DNA of 64,000 nucleotides from an uncultured Woeseiaceae bacterium (GTDB lineage Bacteria; Pseudomonadota; Gammaproteobacteria; Steroidobacterales; Woeseiaceae). Position 1 is the stretch's first letter; each line of letters starts with the position of its first letter. A program made the translations under genes and the position numbers. This document shows, in pieces, positions 7,272 through 16,059 of this stretch. The notes under the pieces were generated by a model. That model saw nothing but the letters and a program-made list of their open reading frames with translations. It did not search any database and was not told the DNA's origin. The stretch spans positions 62,001 through 126,000 of the forward strand of contig CALZJH010000002.1 in NCBI GenBank assembly GCA_945787845.1. The letters are read 5' to 3'.

Positions 7272-8177
7272 TCAATTCGTGGAAGTACGCACCCGGAATA
7301 TCTGCCCGCGTACGAGCGGATTTGCGAGGGCCGCAGCGGTATCCGGAAAGCCCGGGGAATCCGCGTACTGGCGGTAGAGTGGCATGAAGACGGGTTCATC
7401 GATGAGATCGTCGAATCGGGCGAACAGTTCGGTACCCGTCCAGCGTCGGTCTGATGGCAGGCAACAGTGTTGAAAGCGACCCAGAACAGTATCCAGGGAC
7501 TCCGTCCCGCCGGAGCGCTCGCGAAGCCGGATATCGGCGAGGAGTGCGATCGCTGCACCGCTCCAGTAAATTTTGTAGCGCGCGCGGCGTATGCCTTCCT
7601 TCGCGGCGTCATTGGGTGACAGCTCCGGTCGCGAGGCCCGCCCCCGACCAAAGCCCTCCGACAGCTTGCGAACAGCTTGTGCGGTTGTGTACTGGCCAGC
7701 GCGCGCCATGAGCACATTCTGGTAGTAGCTCGCGAAGCCCTCGGAAATCCACCGCTGACGCCAGCTTATTCCTGGTAACAGTAAGTGACTGAACTCATGG
7801 GTAGCCGTCCAGTCGGCATACATGTCTTCAATGGGCCGGTCGACGTCGACGTAGAGCTCCACCGTCTCCCCACCGCGCCGCGTCACGCGGCCGAAAGGAA
7901 CCGGGGAATTGCGACCGCCGGCCCCGGCTGGCGTGGGAATGACAACAATGCGAGGCGAGTCGATGGGGAAGCGCCCGTACGGCATGCTGACCTGGTCGGC
8001 GACGTGGTCCAGCCAGGCAGTAATATCGCGCGAGGTGGCCGCGTCGACTTTCGTTGCGAACTCCACGGAGAGCATCGCACCCGGGGCGGCGATTTGTGTC
8101 GTGGCTCGCTCCGCCGAGGCTGGCGAGAAAGCCAGCAAGCCGTGCAGAGCGAGGAGAAGAAAACTGAATGAGCGCAT
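7272..8177 (-). CDS. Exported zinc metallopeptidase, peptidase MA-like
   Basis: A 301-residue protein with a signal peptide (hydrophobic core, then PASAERA). The zinc site is HEFSH at residues 127-131, and E146 in WISEGFASYY is the likely third ligand. This WxxEGFA pattern is characteristic of the gluzincin clan, but the spacing of 14 residues between the second histidine and the glutamate is shorter than the 18 of M1 aminopeptidases, so I assign only the broader MA-like group. The ATG at 8175-8177 has an AGGA about 6 bases upstream; an ATG ending at 8192 would add five residues without a better site. Substrate unknown. Cysteines HCCLP near residue 240 are notable. Confidence 0.82.
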   Translation of the reverse strand: MRSFSFLLLALHGLLAFSPASAERATTQIAAPGAMLSVEFATKVDAATSRDITAWLDHVADQVSMPYGRFPIDSPRIVVIPTPAGAGGRNSPVPFGRVTRRGGETVELYVDVDRPIEDMYADWTATHEFSHLLLPGISWRQRWISEGFASYYQNVLMARAGQYTTAQAVRKLSEGFGRGRASRPELSPNDAAKEGIRRARYKIYWSGAAIALLADIRLRERSGGTESLDTVLGRFQHCCLPSDRRWTGTELFARFDDLIDEPVFMPLYRQYADSPGFPDTAAALANPLVRGQIFRVRTSTN

Positions 8178-8226
8178 AGTCAGTCCTGACATCTTCAGGA
8201 CTTCGACCGAAAAAACGAAGCTGAGT

Positions 8227-9669
8227 TCAGGCGTGGCCGAGTTCTTTTGCGGCGGCCTTCTTCAGTGCCGCGAGCGACGCGTCGATGCATTCGACAAAGA
8301 ACTGAATATCAGGGAGCGTTTCACGCGTGGAAGTAACATTGAACGTGATCTTGCCGTTGTAACTCGGTGTCGCGATGAACAGGCCCATACCGTCAACCAG
8401 CGGGGCGATGCCGTACGTCGCGATTTGCCTGGCACCGTTCATGTACATGGGGACTTGCGGCCCAGGCACGTTCGAAACGAACAGGTTGCAGATGTTTGCG
8501 GCCATGCCTGCCTTTAACACCAGCCGGCCGGCCGCTACGAGGGTTGCCGCGGGTACGTGCTGACTCAGGTCCGTCATCAGTCGTGCCGAAACACCGGACT
8601 TGGCTTCCTTGCTCTTGCGCGTCGACTTGTGGATGCGACGCAGGCGCCTCAGCGGATTGGAAACGTCCGTGAATATGCGCGTCGTCATCGCCGTAATCCG
8701 GTTGCCTCCGCCTTCTTCGGGTTCCTTGCCGGCGGCCGGGCGAGCGTTGATGGGCACCCACGCGACGAGGGACTCGGCGGGCAGTTCCTTGTGGCGCAGC
8801 AGGTACTTGCGCAGTGCACCGGCGCAAATACACAGTACGACATCGTTAATCGTACTGCCCGGAACGGCCTTGCGCACCGCCTTGAGATCGTCGAGATCGA
8901 ACGTCGTCGCATCGAACATCTTGTGCGGCGACGCGCTGCAATTGAAACGTGTGTCGGGAACCGGGTCAGACGCAGACGGTTCCCGTTGTGACGTCAGGGC
9001 CTGTTGTGCAAGCTGATAGAGTGTCGGCGCCGAGCGCAATACTGCATCCGTCATCCCGATCGGCGAGCGAACCGCGTTGAAAACGGCGCGGCCTGCCATA
9101 CCCAGCAGGCTGGGTCGCTCGCCGCTCGACTCTGCGACAACGTCGAGTGGGACTGCCGGGGTGCCCTTGTTGTCGATATCGACCAGGCCACGGTAGAAAT
9201 TGACGATCGACGCCCCGTCGGCCGCGGCGTGATGCAGCTTGGTGGCAATGGCGTAACAGTTCTTCGGCAATCCCTCCACGTTGTCCAGGCCCCCGATAAC
9301 GAGCATTTCCCAAAGCGGGCGGGACATATCGAGTTGCCGTGCATGAAAGCGTGAGAGCTGAATGCAAAGCTGGCGCCAGTCACCGGGCTTCGGCAAACGC
9401 GCATGCTGGACGTGGTACTCGAGATCAAAGTTCTCGTCGTCGGCCCAGTACGGGAAGTCGAGTTCCAGTGGAACGCGCACCAGCCGACGCTTGAACAGCG
9501 GGCTCATGTGCAGGCGCTTTTCGATGTGCGCCAGTATTTGCTTGAAGCGCACGACTTCGCCGCCGGGCACCGTCGACGGGTCGAAAATGGCGACGGCCGT
9601 TACCTGGATATGGTTGTTTTCCGATTCGAAGTAGAGGAACTGGGCGTCCTGCGGGCTGAGCTGGTCCAT
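8227..9669 (-). CDS. Wax ester synthase / diacylglycerol acyltransferase (WS/DGAT)
   Basis: A 480-residue acyl-CoA-dependent acyltransferase. The catalytic HHxxxDG motif is H146-H147-AAA-D151-G152, and the family's second conserved block appears as FVSNVPGP in the C-terminal half. The N-terminus (MDQLSPQDAQFLYFE) is also typical. The enzyme esterifies fatty alcohols or diacylglycerol to make wax esters or triacylglycerol for storage. The gene's ATG overlaps the stop of the upstream HAD-PlsC gene by one base (TAATG), so the two are almost certainly co-translated and act in the same lipid pathway. Confidence 0.95.
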   Translation of the reverse strand: MDQLSPQDAQFLYFESENNHIQVTAVAIFDPSTVPGGEVVRFKQILAHIEKRLHMSPLFKRRLVRVPLELDFPYWADDENFDLEYHVQHARLPKPGDWRQLCIQLSRFHARQLDMSRPLWEMLVIGGLDNVEGLPKNCYAIATKLHHAAADGASIVNFYRGLVDIDNKGTPAVPLDVVAESSGERPSLLGMAGRAVFNAVRSPIGMTDAVLRSAPTLYQLAQQALTSQREPSASDPVPDTRFNCSASPHKMFDATTFDLDDLKAVRKAVPGSTINDVVLCICAGALRKYLLRHKELPAESLVAWVPINARPAAGKEPEEGGGNRITAMTTRIFTDVSNPLRRLRRIHKSTRKSKEAKSGVSARLMTDLSQHVPAATLVAAGRLVLKAGMAANICNLFVSNVPGPQVPMYMNGARQIATYGIAPLVDGMGLFIATPSYNGKITFNVTSTRETLPDIQFFVECIDASLAALKKAAAKELGHA

Positions 9670-11135
9670 TATTTCTTGACGACCTTGAGTGGCTGGACAA
9701 TCTGTGCGGGGCGATTCTGTCCCAATGCTGTGAGATAGAGGTCACGCACCTCTTCGACGTGTTCGTCAATCGTCTCGACCGACCAACTGTCCGTCGGTAT
9801 GGGCGGCAGGACCTCGACCTGAACGGTGGCGGGCCGATAGATCATCTCGCCTTTGGGCATGATATCGCTGGAGTTTCGAATGACGATCGGCACGATTGGC
9901 ACACCGGCCTGCATTGCCAGGTGAAAGGCACCTTTCTTGAAGGGCGCGAGTTTGGGCGTCACAGAGCGCGTGCCTTCAGGCGACATGCAGACGGACTTGC
10001 CCTCGACCATCATCGTGTCGACCAGGCTCTTCATGGTCTGGATGGCTTTCTCCGTATCGTGGCGATCAATGAGCACAACGCCTGAGAATTCGAGAACGCG
10101 GCCAATGAGCGGCATGTTGCGAATTTCTTTCTTGCCGACGCCGCTAATATCGCGTCGCAGGAGTCGCGCAATGATGACCATGTCCACATTGCTCTGGTGA
10201 TTGAAGATAAACACCGCCGGACGGTGCGACCAGAGATGATGTTCGCCGTCGATCTTTAGATTCAGGCCGATCAGGGCGCTCGCGGTGTCCGCGAAGACCG
10301 ACAGCGAGAAATTCATCGCGTCTCGCTTGGAGCCCGTCAGGGCCCAGATCGGAAGGCCCGCAAAAAAGGACCCCACAAGGCTGGCAGGTACCATTGCGGT
10401 GCGAATCCAGTCGGTCGGCTTCGGACGTCCACGGCTGGCAAAACGCCTTGCAGGCCATCCCCGAGCCTCGGCGATTGCGCGCAGGCGGCCGCTCGGGTTC
10501 AGCGGACGCGGATTGCCGACACGCTCGAGTAGTTCCAGATCGTCCGTGCTGTCCGAATAGAAAAAGCTCTTGTCGAGGTCGATCTTGTATTTCTTGGCGA
10601 GCCTCTCCGCGGCAATGACCTTGCCGTGGCCGAAGCATATCGGCCGGATCACGGCGCCCGTGAACTCCCCGTCCTCGACCCGCAGCCCGGTGCAGAGTAC
10701 GTGTTCAATGTCCAGGTCGCGGGCCGCAGGCGCCACCTGGTAAGGCGTCGCGGACGAGATGATGGCGACCGTGTGCCCCTTTCGCATGTGCGCTTTGATC
10801 AGCGCGCGCGTTTCGGGATAGACCTGGCGAGCGATGTGCGACTTGAAGACTTCTTCGCCAAACGCCGCGTAACTGTCTTCGCGGACGCCACGCAGAAACT
10901 GTGAGGCCGCGAGCATCAGTGCCGGGAATCCCAGGATTCCGATCCCGAAGCTGGCCATGACGCTGAGGAGCTCCACGAAGTCGCGAGGCGACAGGTGGCC
11001 GCGCTTGAGTTGCTCCTGGAAGAACGCAACCGCCGAATACCCGGAGATGATGGTCCCATCGAAATCGAACAATGCGCCGATTTCCGGACCATCCGGAAGT
11101 CGTTCGATCTCTGCGACTACGTCTTGATATGCCAA
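9669..11135 (-). CDS. HAD-IB phosphatase fused to lysophosphatidate acyltransferase (PlsC)
   Basis: A 488-residue two-domain protein. The N-terminal half (to about residue 220) is a HAD-IB hydrolase with FDFDGTIIS as the aspartate nucleophile motif and SDSTDDLELL as the late acidic motif. The C-terminal half carries the four PlsC motifs: NHQSNVD, a basic GVVLIDRHD segment, SPEGTRS and VPIVI. PlsC acylates 1-acyl-glycerol-3-phosphate to phosphatidate. The fused HAD could dephosphorylate a phospholipid or another metabolite; this is not established. Coupling to WS/DGAT suggests a compact route toward diacylglycerol and storage lipid. A similar fusion is known in mycobacteria. Confidence 0.92.
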   Translation of the reverse strand: MAYQDVVAEIERLPDGPEIGALFDFDGTIISGYSAVAFFQEQLKRGHLSPRDFVELLSVMASFGIGILGFPALMLAASQFLRGVREDSYAAFGEEVFKSHIARQVYPETRALIKAHMRKGHTVAIISSATPYQVAPAARDLDIEHVLCTGLRVEDGEFTGAVIRPICFGHGKVIAAERLAKKYKIDLDKSFFYSDSTDDLELLERVGNPRPLNPSGRLRAIAEARGWPARRFASRGRPKPTDWIRTAMVPASLVGSFFAGLPIWALTGSKRDAMNFSLSVFADTASALIGLNLKIDGEHHLWSHRPAVFIFNHQSNVDMVIIARLLRRDISGVGKKEIRNMPLIGRVLEFSGVVLIDRHDTEKAIQTMKSLVDTMMVEGKSVCMSPEGTRSVTPKLAPFKKGAFHLAMQAGVPIVPIVIRNSSDIMPKGEMIYRPATVQVEVLPPIPTDSWSVETIDEHVEEVRDLYLTALGQNRPAQIVQPLKVVKK

Positions 11136-11245
11136 GCCAGACTCCTGTTAATGCCCCATTCTAAGGTCAGTAGGGTGGGCTGCACTAGGTATTTTTACGG
11201 GAAATTGCCGGATCGCGGTGCCACCATTTGAATAATTGCCCGGTG

Positions 11246-12220
11246 ATGCGCGATAGTAGCGCCGTGATTTCCGTAGCCCCAATGATGGACTGGACGGACC
11301 GGCATTGCCGCTACTTCATGCGCCTGCTGAGTCCATCGGCGCGCCTGTACACGGAAATGGTGACGGCGGCAGCCATTGTGCACGGTGACGCCGAACGCTT
11401 CCTGCGCTTCAACGAGGAAGAGCACCCTGTCGCCCTGCAGCTCGGCGGGAGCGAGCCTGACTGGATGGCGCAGGCGACAGCCCGAGCATCCGAGTTTGGC
11501 TACGACGAGATCAACATAAACGTCGGTTGCCCGAGCGACCGTGTACAAAGCGGACGGTTTGGCGCCTGCCTGATGGCCCACCCCGATGTGGTCGCGGACT
11601 GCTTCCGGGCGATGCGGCGCGAGACCGATGTGCCGGTTACGGTGAAGACCCGCATCGGTATCGACGACAAGGACAACTACGACTTCCTGCAGGGTTTTGT
11701 CGACGCGCTCGCCGCGGCCGGCTGCCAGAAATTCATTGTGCATGCGCGTATTGCGATCCTCGAGGGCCTGAGCCCCAAGGAGAATCGCAGTGTGCCACCC
11801 TTGAATTATGAGCGGGTATACCAGCTGAAGCAGGACTTTCCCGATCTCACGATCGACATCAACGGCGGGCTGACCAGCCTGGAGCAGGTCGATACCGTTC
11901 TGCAGCACGTTGACGGCGCGATGATCGGCCGGCAAGCCTATCACCAGCCCTATTTCCTGGCAGAACTGGAGCGGCATTTCAATCCGGACCAGGCTGTGCC
12001 GTCCCGCCAGGATGTCGTTGACAGGATGCTGCCTTACGTCGACCGGATGATCGCCGAGGGCGTATCGCTGAACAGCATGACGAGGCACATGCTTGGCTTA
12101 TTTGCCGGAAGGCCGGGCGCGCGCGCCTGGCGCCGCTACATCAGCGAACACGCGCACCGCGAAGAGGCGGGATCGGAAGTCCTGGTGAATGCATTAAACG
12201 CTATGCCTCTGGCGGCCTAG
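11246..12220 (+). CDS. dusA: tRNA-dihydrouridine synthase A
   Basis: A 324-residue FMN-dependent enzyme that reduces uridine in the tRNA D-loop. SVAPMMDWTDRHCR at the start and NVGCPSDRVQSGRFGACLM near residue 95, which holds the catalytic cysteine, match DusA rather than DusB or DusC. INGGLTSLEQV and DGAMIGRQAYHQPY form the flavin-phosphate site at the end of the barrel. The ATG at 11246 gives an N-terminus that fits the family; the frame is open to a TTG at 11228. The gene is divergent from the lipid genes and 50 bases before a methyltransferase. Confidence 0.95.
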   Translation: MRDSSAVISVAPMMDWTDRHCRYFMRLLSPSARLYTEMVTAAAIVHGDAERFLRFNEEEHPVALQLGGSEPDWMAQATARASEFGYDEININVGCPSDRVQSGRFGACLMAHPDVVADCFRAMRRETDVPVTVKTRIGIDDKDNYDFLQGFVDALAAAGCQKFIVHARIAILEGLSPKENRSVPPLNYERVYQLKQDFPDLTIDINGGLTSLEQVDTVLQHVDGAMIGRQAYHQPYFLAELERHFNPDQAVPSRQDVVDRMLPYVDRMIAEGVSLNSMTRHMLGLFAGRPGARAWRRYISEHAHREEAGSEVLVNALNAMPLAA

Positions 12221-12270
12221 ACGGATACAATGCTCGACCCGGAAACCCCACGAAAGGACCTCGGAATTCG

Positions 12271-13095
12271 ATGAGAGCGAAATCTGCCAGCAAGCACCCC
12301 ACCATGGCCGAGCAGGCCGACATTCATGAGCTGTATGAATTGTCGGTCCAGAACGTCGAGAATGAAGTCGAGTTCCTGCAGACCACTTTCCAGTCGTTGA
12401 CCGGGCGTACAGCGTACCTGTTCCGTGAAGATTTCTGCGGCACCGCGAGTGCCTCCTGCCAATGGGTGTGTCAGGGTGCCGAGTACCAGGCCATCGGCGT
12501 CGATATCGACCCGTCGGTACTCGAGTGGGGGCGCGAAAACCGCGTCGGTCGACTCGATCCGGAGGACCGGACGCGCGTCAGCCTGATCGAGTCGGACGTC
12601 ATGACCGTCGAGACGCCCAAAGTGGACCTCCTGGCGGCGTTTAATTTCAGTTACTTCATTTTCGACACGCGCGACACACTGCGCGCGTACTTCAAACGCG
12701 CTTACGACGCCATCAAGGACGACGGCGTATTCTTCTGCGATATGTTTGGCGGACCGGAGGCTCAGGAAGAGACCAAAGAGCGCACCAAGCATAAGAAACA
12801 CGGCTTTAGCTATATCTGGCACCAGGCGAAATTTCACCCGGTCACCAACTTCATTCGCTGCCACATCCACTTCAAGTTCAAGGACGGTTCGAAAATCAAG
12901 AAGGCGTTTACCTACGAATGGCGGCTGTGGTCGGCGCCGGAGCTGCGTGAACTGCTGCTCGAGGCCGGGTTTCGCAAGGCTACCGTGTACTGGGAAGGCG
13001 AGGACGAAGATGGCGACGGCAACGGCGAGTTCACGCCGAACGAAAAAGGTGAGGCAGACCTTGCGTGGATCGCCTATATTGTCGCCGAAAAATAG
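12271..13095 (+). CDS. Class I SAM-dependent methyltransferase
   Basis: A 274-residue soluble protein. FREDFCGTASAS followed by AIGVDIDPSVLEWG gives the SAM-binding motif I and the acidic residue that binds the ribose; LLAAFNFSYFIF is the strand-4 region. The C-terminal half is strand-rich with a long basic and aromatic block (residues 170-225). I recognise the Rossmann-like methyltransferase fold but no specific substrate. The gene lies 50 bases after dusA on the same strand, so they may be co-transcribed; a link to RNA modification is only a suggestion of position. The C-terminus has an acidic GEDEDGDGNGE stretch. Confidence 0.85.
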   Translation: MRAKSASKHPTMAEQADIHELYELSVQNVENEVEFLQTTFQSLTGRTAYLFREDFCGTASASCQWVCQGAEYQAIGVDIDPSVLEWGRENRVGRLDPEDRTRVSLIESDVMTVETPKVDLLAAFNFSYFIFDTRDTLRAYFKRAYDAIKDDGVFFCDMFGGPEAQEETKERTKHKKHGFSYIWHQAKFHPVTNFIRCHIHFKFKDGSKIKKAFTYEWRLWSAPELRELLLEAGFRKATVYWEGEDEDGDGNGEFTPNEKGEADLAWIAYIVAEK

Positions 13096-13138
13096 TAGTA
13101 TTATTAACTGCTTGGGATAGGAATCTGTAGGCCGGGTT

Positions 13139-14035
13139 ATGGCAAAGGATCTTGAAGTCGCAATCGTGTTTGCTGACGTTGTCGGCAGTACACAGCTGTA
13201 CGACAAGTTTGGCGATACCAAGGCCAGCGAGACCGTCGCCCTGTGTCTCGACGTCATGAAGGACGCGACCTACCAGTTCAACGGCACGGTCATCAAGACG
13301 ATCGGCGACGAAGTCATGTCGACCTTCGATACGGTGGACGAGGCGATGGGTGCCGCGGTCATGATGCAGTCGCGCGTAACGACCGAAACGAAAAAAGGGG
13401 ACGGTATTCCGGTGTCGATACGCATCGGCTGCCACTACGGGCCCGTCGTCCAGGAACAAAACGATATTTTCGGGGCGGCCGTCCACACGGCGAATCGAAT
13501 GACGTCGCAGGCCAAGGCCAAGCAGATCGTCATTTCCGGTTTCACCGTCGAGCAGATGAGTCCCGAGTTGCGCAACCAGACGCGTCAGATCGATGTCGCC
13601 ACCGTTCGCGGTCGCCTCGATGAGGTCGCACTGTATGAGCTCGTCTGGCAGCCCGACGAAGCGACCAGCATGCTGCCGACGATCGAGTGGGAGAACAAGG
13701 ACCGCCGTGCGCAAAAGCTGCTGTTGAATTTTCGTGACACGACCGTTGAGGTGTCCGACCAGCGTAAGTCGATCAACATGGGGCGGGCCGATGACAACGA
13801 TCTCGTGGTCAAAGGCAACCTGATCTCACGTATTCATGCCAAGATTGAAATGCGCCGTGGCAAATTCATGCTGATCGACCAGAGTACCAACGGCACGTTT
13901 CTGCAGAACCTGCAGGGACGCGAGACCTTCGTCCGTCGGGATTCCACGGAACTGGTTGGCGAGGGCACCATTGGCCTCGGCCGGGCCGAGAATCCGGGCT
14001 CCAGCCTGGCGATCTACTACAAGACGATCGACTAG
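13139..14035 (+). CDS. Class III nucleotide cyclase domain fused to FHA domain
   Basis: A 298-residue soluble protein. The cyclase domain (about 1-170) shows the metal-binding aspartates D13 (VFADVVGS) and D57 (IKTIGDEVM), with K53 as the adenine-specifying lysine. Where class III cyclases have an asparagine in VNxAAR, this protein reads VHTANR: H116 replaces the transition-state asparagine, while R120 is kept. An FHA domain fills residues 193-298, with GRADDND, SRIHAKI and STNGTF, the phosphothreonine-binding signature. It may make cAMP or act as a degenerate nucleotide sensor under control of a Ser/Thr kinase partner, which is not in the window. It has no membrane segment. It converges on pckG with 4 bases between the stops. 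Confidence 0.9.
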   Translation: MAKDLEVAIVFADVVGSTQLYDKFGDTKASETVALCLDVMKDATYQFNGTVIKTIGDEVMSTFDTVDEAMGAAVMMQSRVTTETKKGDGIPVSIRIGCHYGPVVQEQNDIFGAAVHTANRMTSQAKAKQIVISGFTVEQMSPELRNQTRQIDVATVRGRLDEVALYELVWQPDEATSMLPTIEWENKDRRAQKLLLNFRDTTVEVSDQRKSINMGRADDNDLVVKGNLISRIHAKIEMRRGKFMLIDQSTNGTFLQNLQGRETFVRRDSTELVGEGTIGLGRAENPGSSLAIYYKTID

Positions 14036-14039
14036 CGTC

Positions 14040-15803
14040 TCAGGACGCTTTGGCGAGGCTCTCGTCCAGCGCCTCGGCAATCATCTTCTGCTGACGTCTC
14101 AACTCATCTGGCAGGCGCTCGCCGTAGGTTTCCAGGTACTCGAGAATTGATGCTATTTCTGCACGCCACTGCTCGATGTCGACCGTCGTCAGTTCTTCCA
14201 GCGCGCTCGCCTCGATGTCGAGGTCATTGATATTCAGATCCTCGACATGTGGCAGGAACCCGATGGGCGTCTCTTTCGCGCCGGCGCGATGTTCGACACG
14301 GTCGACGATCCACTCCAGGACCCGGATGTTCTCCCCGAAGCCGGGCCACAGGAAATTCCCGTCGTCGTCCTGGCGGAACCAGTTGACGTGGAAGATCTTG
14401 GGCAGATGCTCGGAGCGCGCCGGGAACGACAGCCAGTGCGCCCAGTAGTCAGCGAAGTTGTAGCCGCAGAACGGCTTCATCGCCATCGGATCGCGTCTCA
14501 CAACCCCGACTTCGCCTACCATGGCGGCCGTGGTTTCAGACGCCGTGCCCGCGCCGACCAGAACGCCGTGCTCCCAGCTCTTGGTTTCATACACGAGCGG
14601 TGCGACCTGCTTGCGGCGACCGCCAAATACGATGGCTGAAATCGGCACGCCTGTGGGCGCGTCCGCGAGACTCGAGTAAGCCGGGTTGTTGGTCGCGGAC
14701 ACCGTGAAGCGAGAATTCGGATGGGCAGCCGGGCCGGCCGTCTCGTCGTAAGTGCGACCTTGCCAGTCCCTGACCGGCGTTCCGTCTTTCTTTCCTTCCC
14801 ACCAGGGTTGGTTGTCTTCCGTGGTCGCGACATTGGTGAAGATCGCATCATGCTGGATCATGTCGTATGCGTTCTTGTTCGTTTTCTCGTTGGTGCCGGG
14901 AACGACGCCGAAATAGCCAGCTTCCGGGTTGATCGCGCGGAGCTTGCCGTCCTCATCGAGATGCAGCCATGCGATGTCATCGCCGAGCGTCCAGGTCTTC
15001 CAACCTTTCATCGATTCGGGCGGAATCAGCATGGCCAGATTGGTCTTGCCGCACGCTGACGGAAACGCACAGGCGATGTAGTGAACGTCACCGTCGGGAT
15101 TTTCGAGTCCGACGATCAGCATATGCTCGGCCAGCCAGCCTTCCTGGCGACCCTGGTAACTGGCGATACGCAATGCGTGGCATTTCTTGCCGAGCAGGGC
15201 GTTGCCGCCGTATCCCGAGCCATAGCTCTTGATCGAGAGTTCCTCGGGAAAATGCACGATAAAACGCCGCTCCGGGTCGAGTTCACCCGTGGAGTGCAGT
15301 CCGCGAACAAAGCTCCCCTCTCTTTCAATTCGAGCAAGCGCCTTGTTGCCCATCTTCGTCATCAGCTTCATGTTGGCAACGACATAGGCACTATCGGTGA
15401 TCTCGACACCGCAGCGTGAATACGGCGAGTCGATGGGGCCCATGCAGTAGGGAATCACGTACATGATCCGGCCCTTCATGCAGTCCTTGAAAAGGTCGTC
15501 CATCTTTTCGTGGGCTTCAGCCGGATCCATCCAGTTGTTGTTGGGACCGGCATCGTCCTCTTCAGGCGTACAAATGAAGGTCAGGTGCTCAACACGAGCG
15601 ACATCATTCGGGCTGGAAAGGTGCAGGTAGCAGTTCGGGTGAGTTTCCCGATTCAGCGTGGTCAGGGTACCGTGCGCCAACATCATTTCGATGAGGTCCT
15701 GGTACTCCTCCTCAGTGCCGGTGCACCAGTGAACAGCTTCGGGTTGCGTGTGGGCCGCGACCTGGTCTACCCAGGACTGCAGGGACTCGAGTTTGCTTGT
15801 CAT
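14040..15803 (-). CDS. pckG: Phosphoenolpyruvate carboxykinase (GTP)
   Basis: A 587-residue enzyme that converts oxaloacetate and GTP to phosphoenolpyruvate and CO2, the entry step of gluconeogenesis. The GTP-type P-loop FPSACGKTN holds the active cysteine; downstream are GDDIAWL and the guanine-site aromatic residues in FCGYNFADYWAHWL. Many gammaproteobacteria use the unrelated-in-length ATP enzyme PckA, so the GTP form is worth noting. The gene is single, with a good promoter candidate about 62 bases upstream, and faces the cyclase-FHA gene. Confidence 0.96.
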   Translation of the reverse strand: MTSKLESLQSWVDQVAAHTQPEAVHWCTGTEEEYQDLIEMMLAHGTLTTLNRETHPNCYLHLSSPNDVARVEHLTFICTPEEDDAGPNNNWMDPAEAHEKMDDLFKDCMKGRIMYVIPYCMGPIDSPYSRCGVEITDSAYVVANMKLMTKMGNKALARIEREGSFVRGLHSTGELDPERRFIVHFPEELSIKSYGSGYGGNALLGKKCHALRIASYQGRQEGWLAEHMLIVGLENPDGDVHYIACAFPSACGKTNLAMLIPPESMKGWKTWTLGDDIAWLHLDEDGKLRAINPEAGYFGVVPGTNEKTNKNAYDMIQHDAIFTNVATTEDNQPWWEGKKDGTPVRDWQGRTYDETAGPAAHPNSRFTVSATNNPAYSSLADAPTGVPISAIVFGGRRKQVAPLVYETKSWEHGVLVGAGTASETTAAMVGEVGVVRRDPMAMKPFCGYNFADYWAHWLSFPARSEHLPKIFHVNWFRQDDDGNFLWPGFGENIRVLEWIVDRVEHRAGAKETPIGFLPHVEDLNINDLDIEASALEELTTVDIEQWRAEIASILEYLETYGERLPDELRRQQKMIAEALDESLAKAS

Positions 15804-15871
15804 TAGAGGATTTCTCTGCGAATTTGAGGTGTGTCAGCCGATGATTTCGAACGAAACAATATTGCCTTGCA

Positions 15872-15899
15872 ATTATACGTGGCATGCCGTCAGAGTCAG
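15872..15899 (-). promoter_or_regulatory. Candidate sigma-70 promoter of pckG
   Basis: Read on the minus strand, CTGACT (15894-15899) is followed after 16 bases by a perfect TATAAT (15872-15877). It predicts a start of transcription near 15865 and a leader of about 60 bases before pckG. The rest of the 256-base interval 15804-16059 shows no gene, tRNA or clear hairpin. Confidence 0.5.
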
Positions 15900-16059
15900 T
15901 ACCCTGTTAGGGATAGTTGCGGTATGAAAACGTTGTCATCACGCTATTTGCGACGAATGTCTATGCCTGGCTGCAAACGACGCTTCGCCGACGGCGTAAT
16001 TCAGGTTTTCGCGCGAAAAGCGGTGGGCTTGGCGGGCCCTTAGCGTGTACTCTTGCGCC

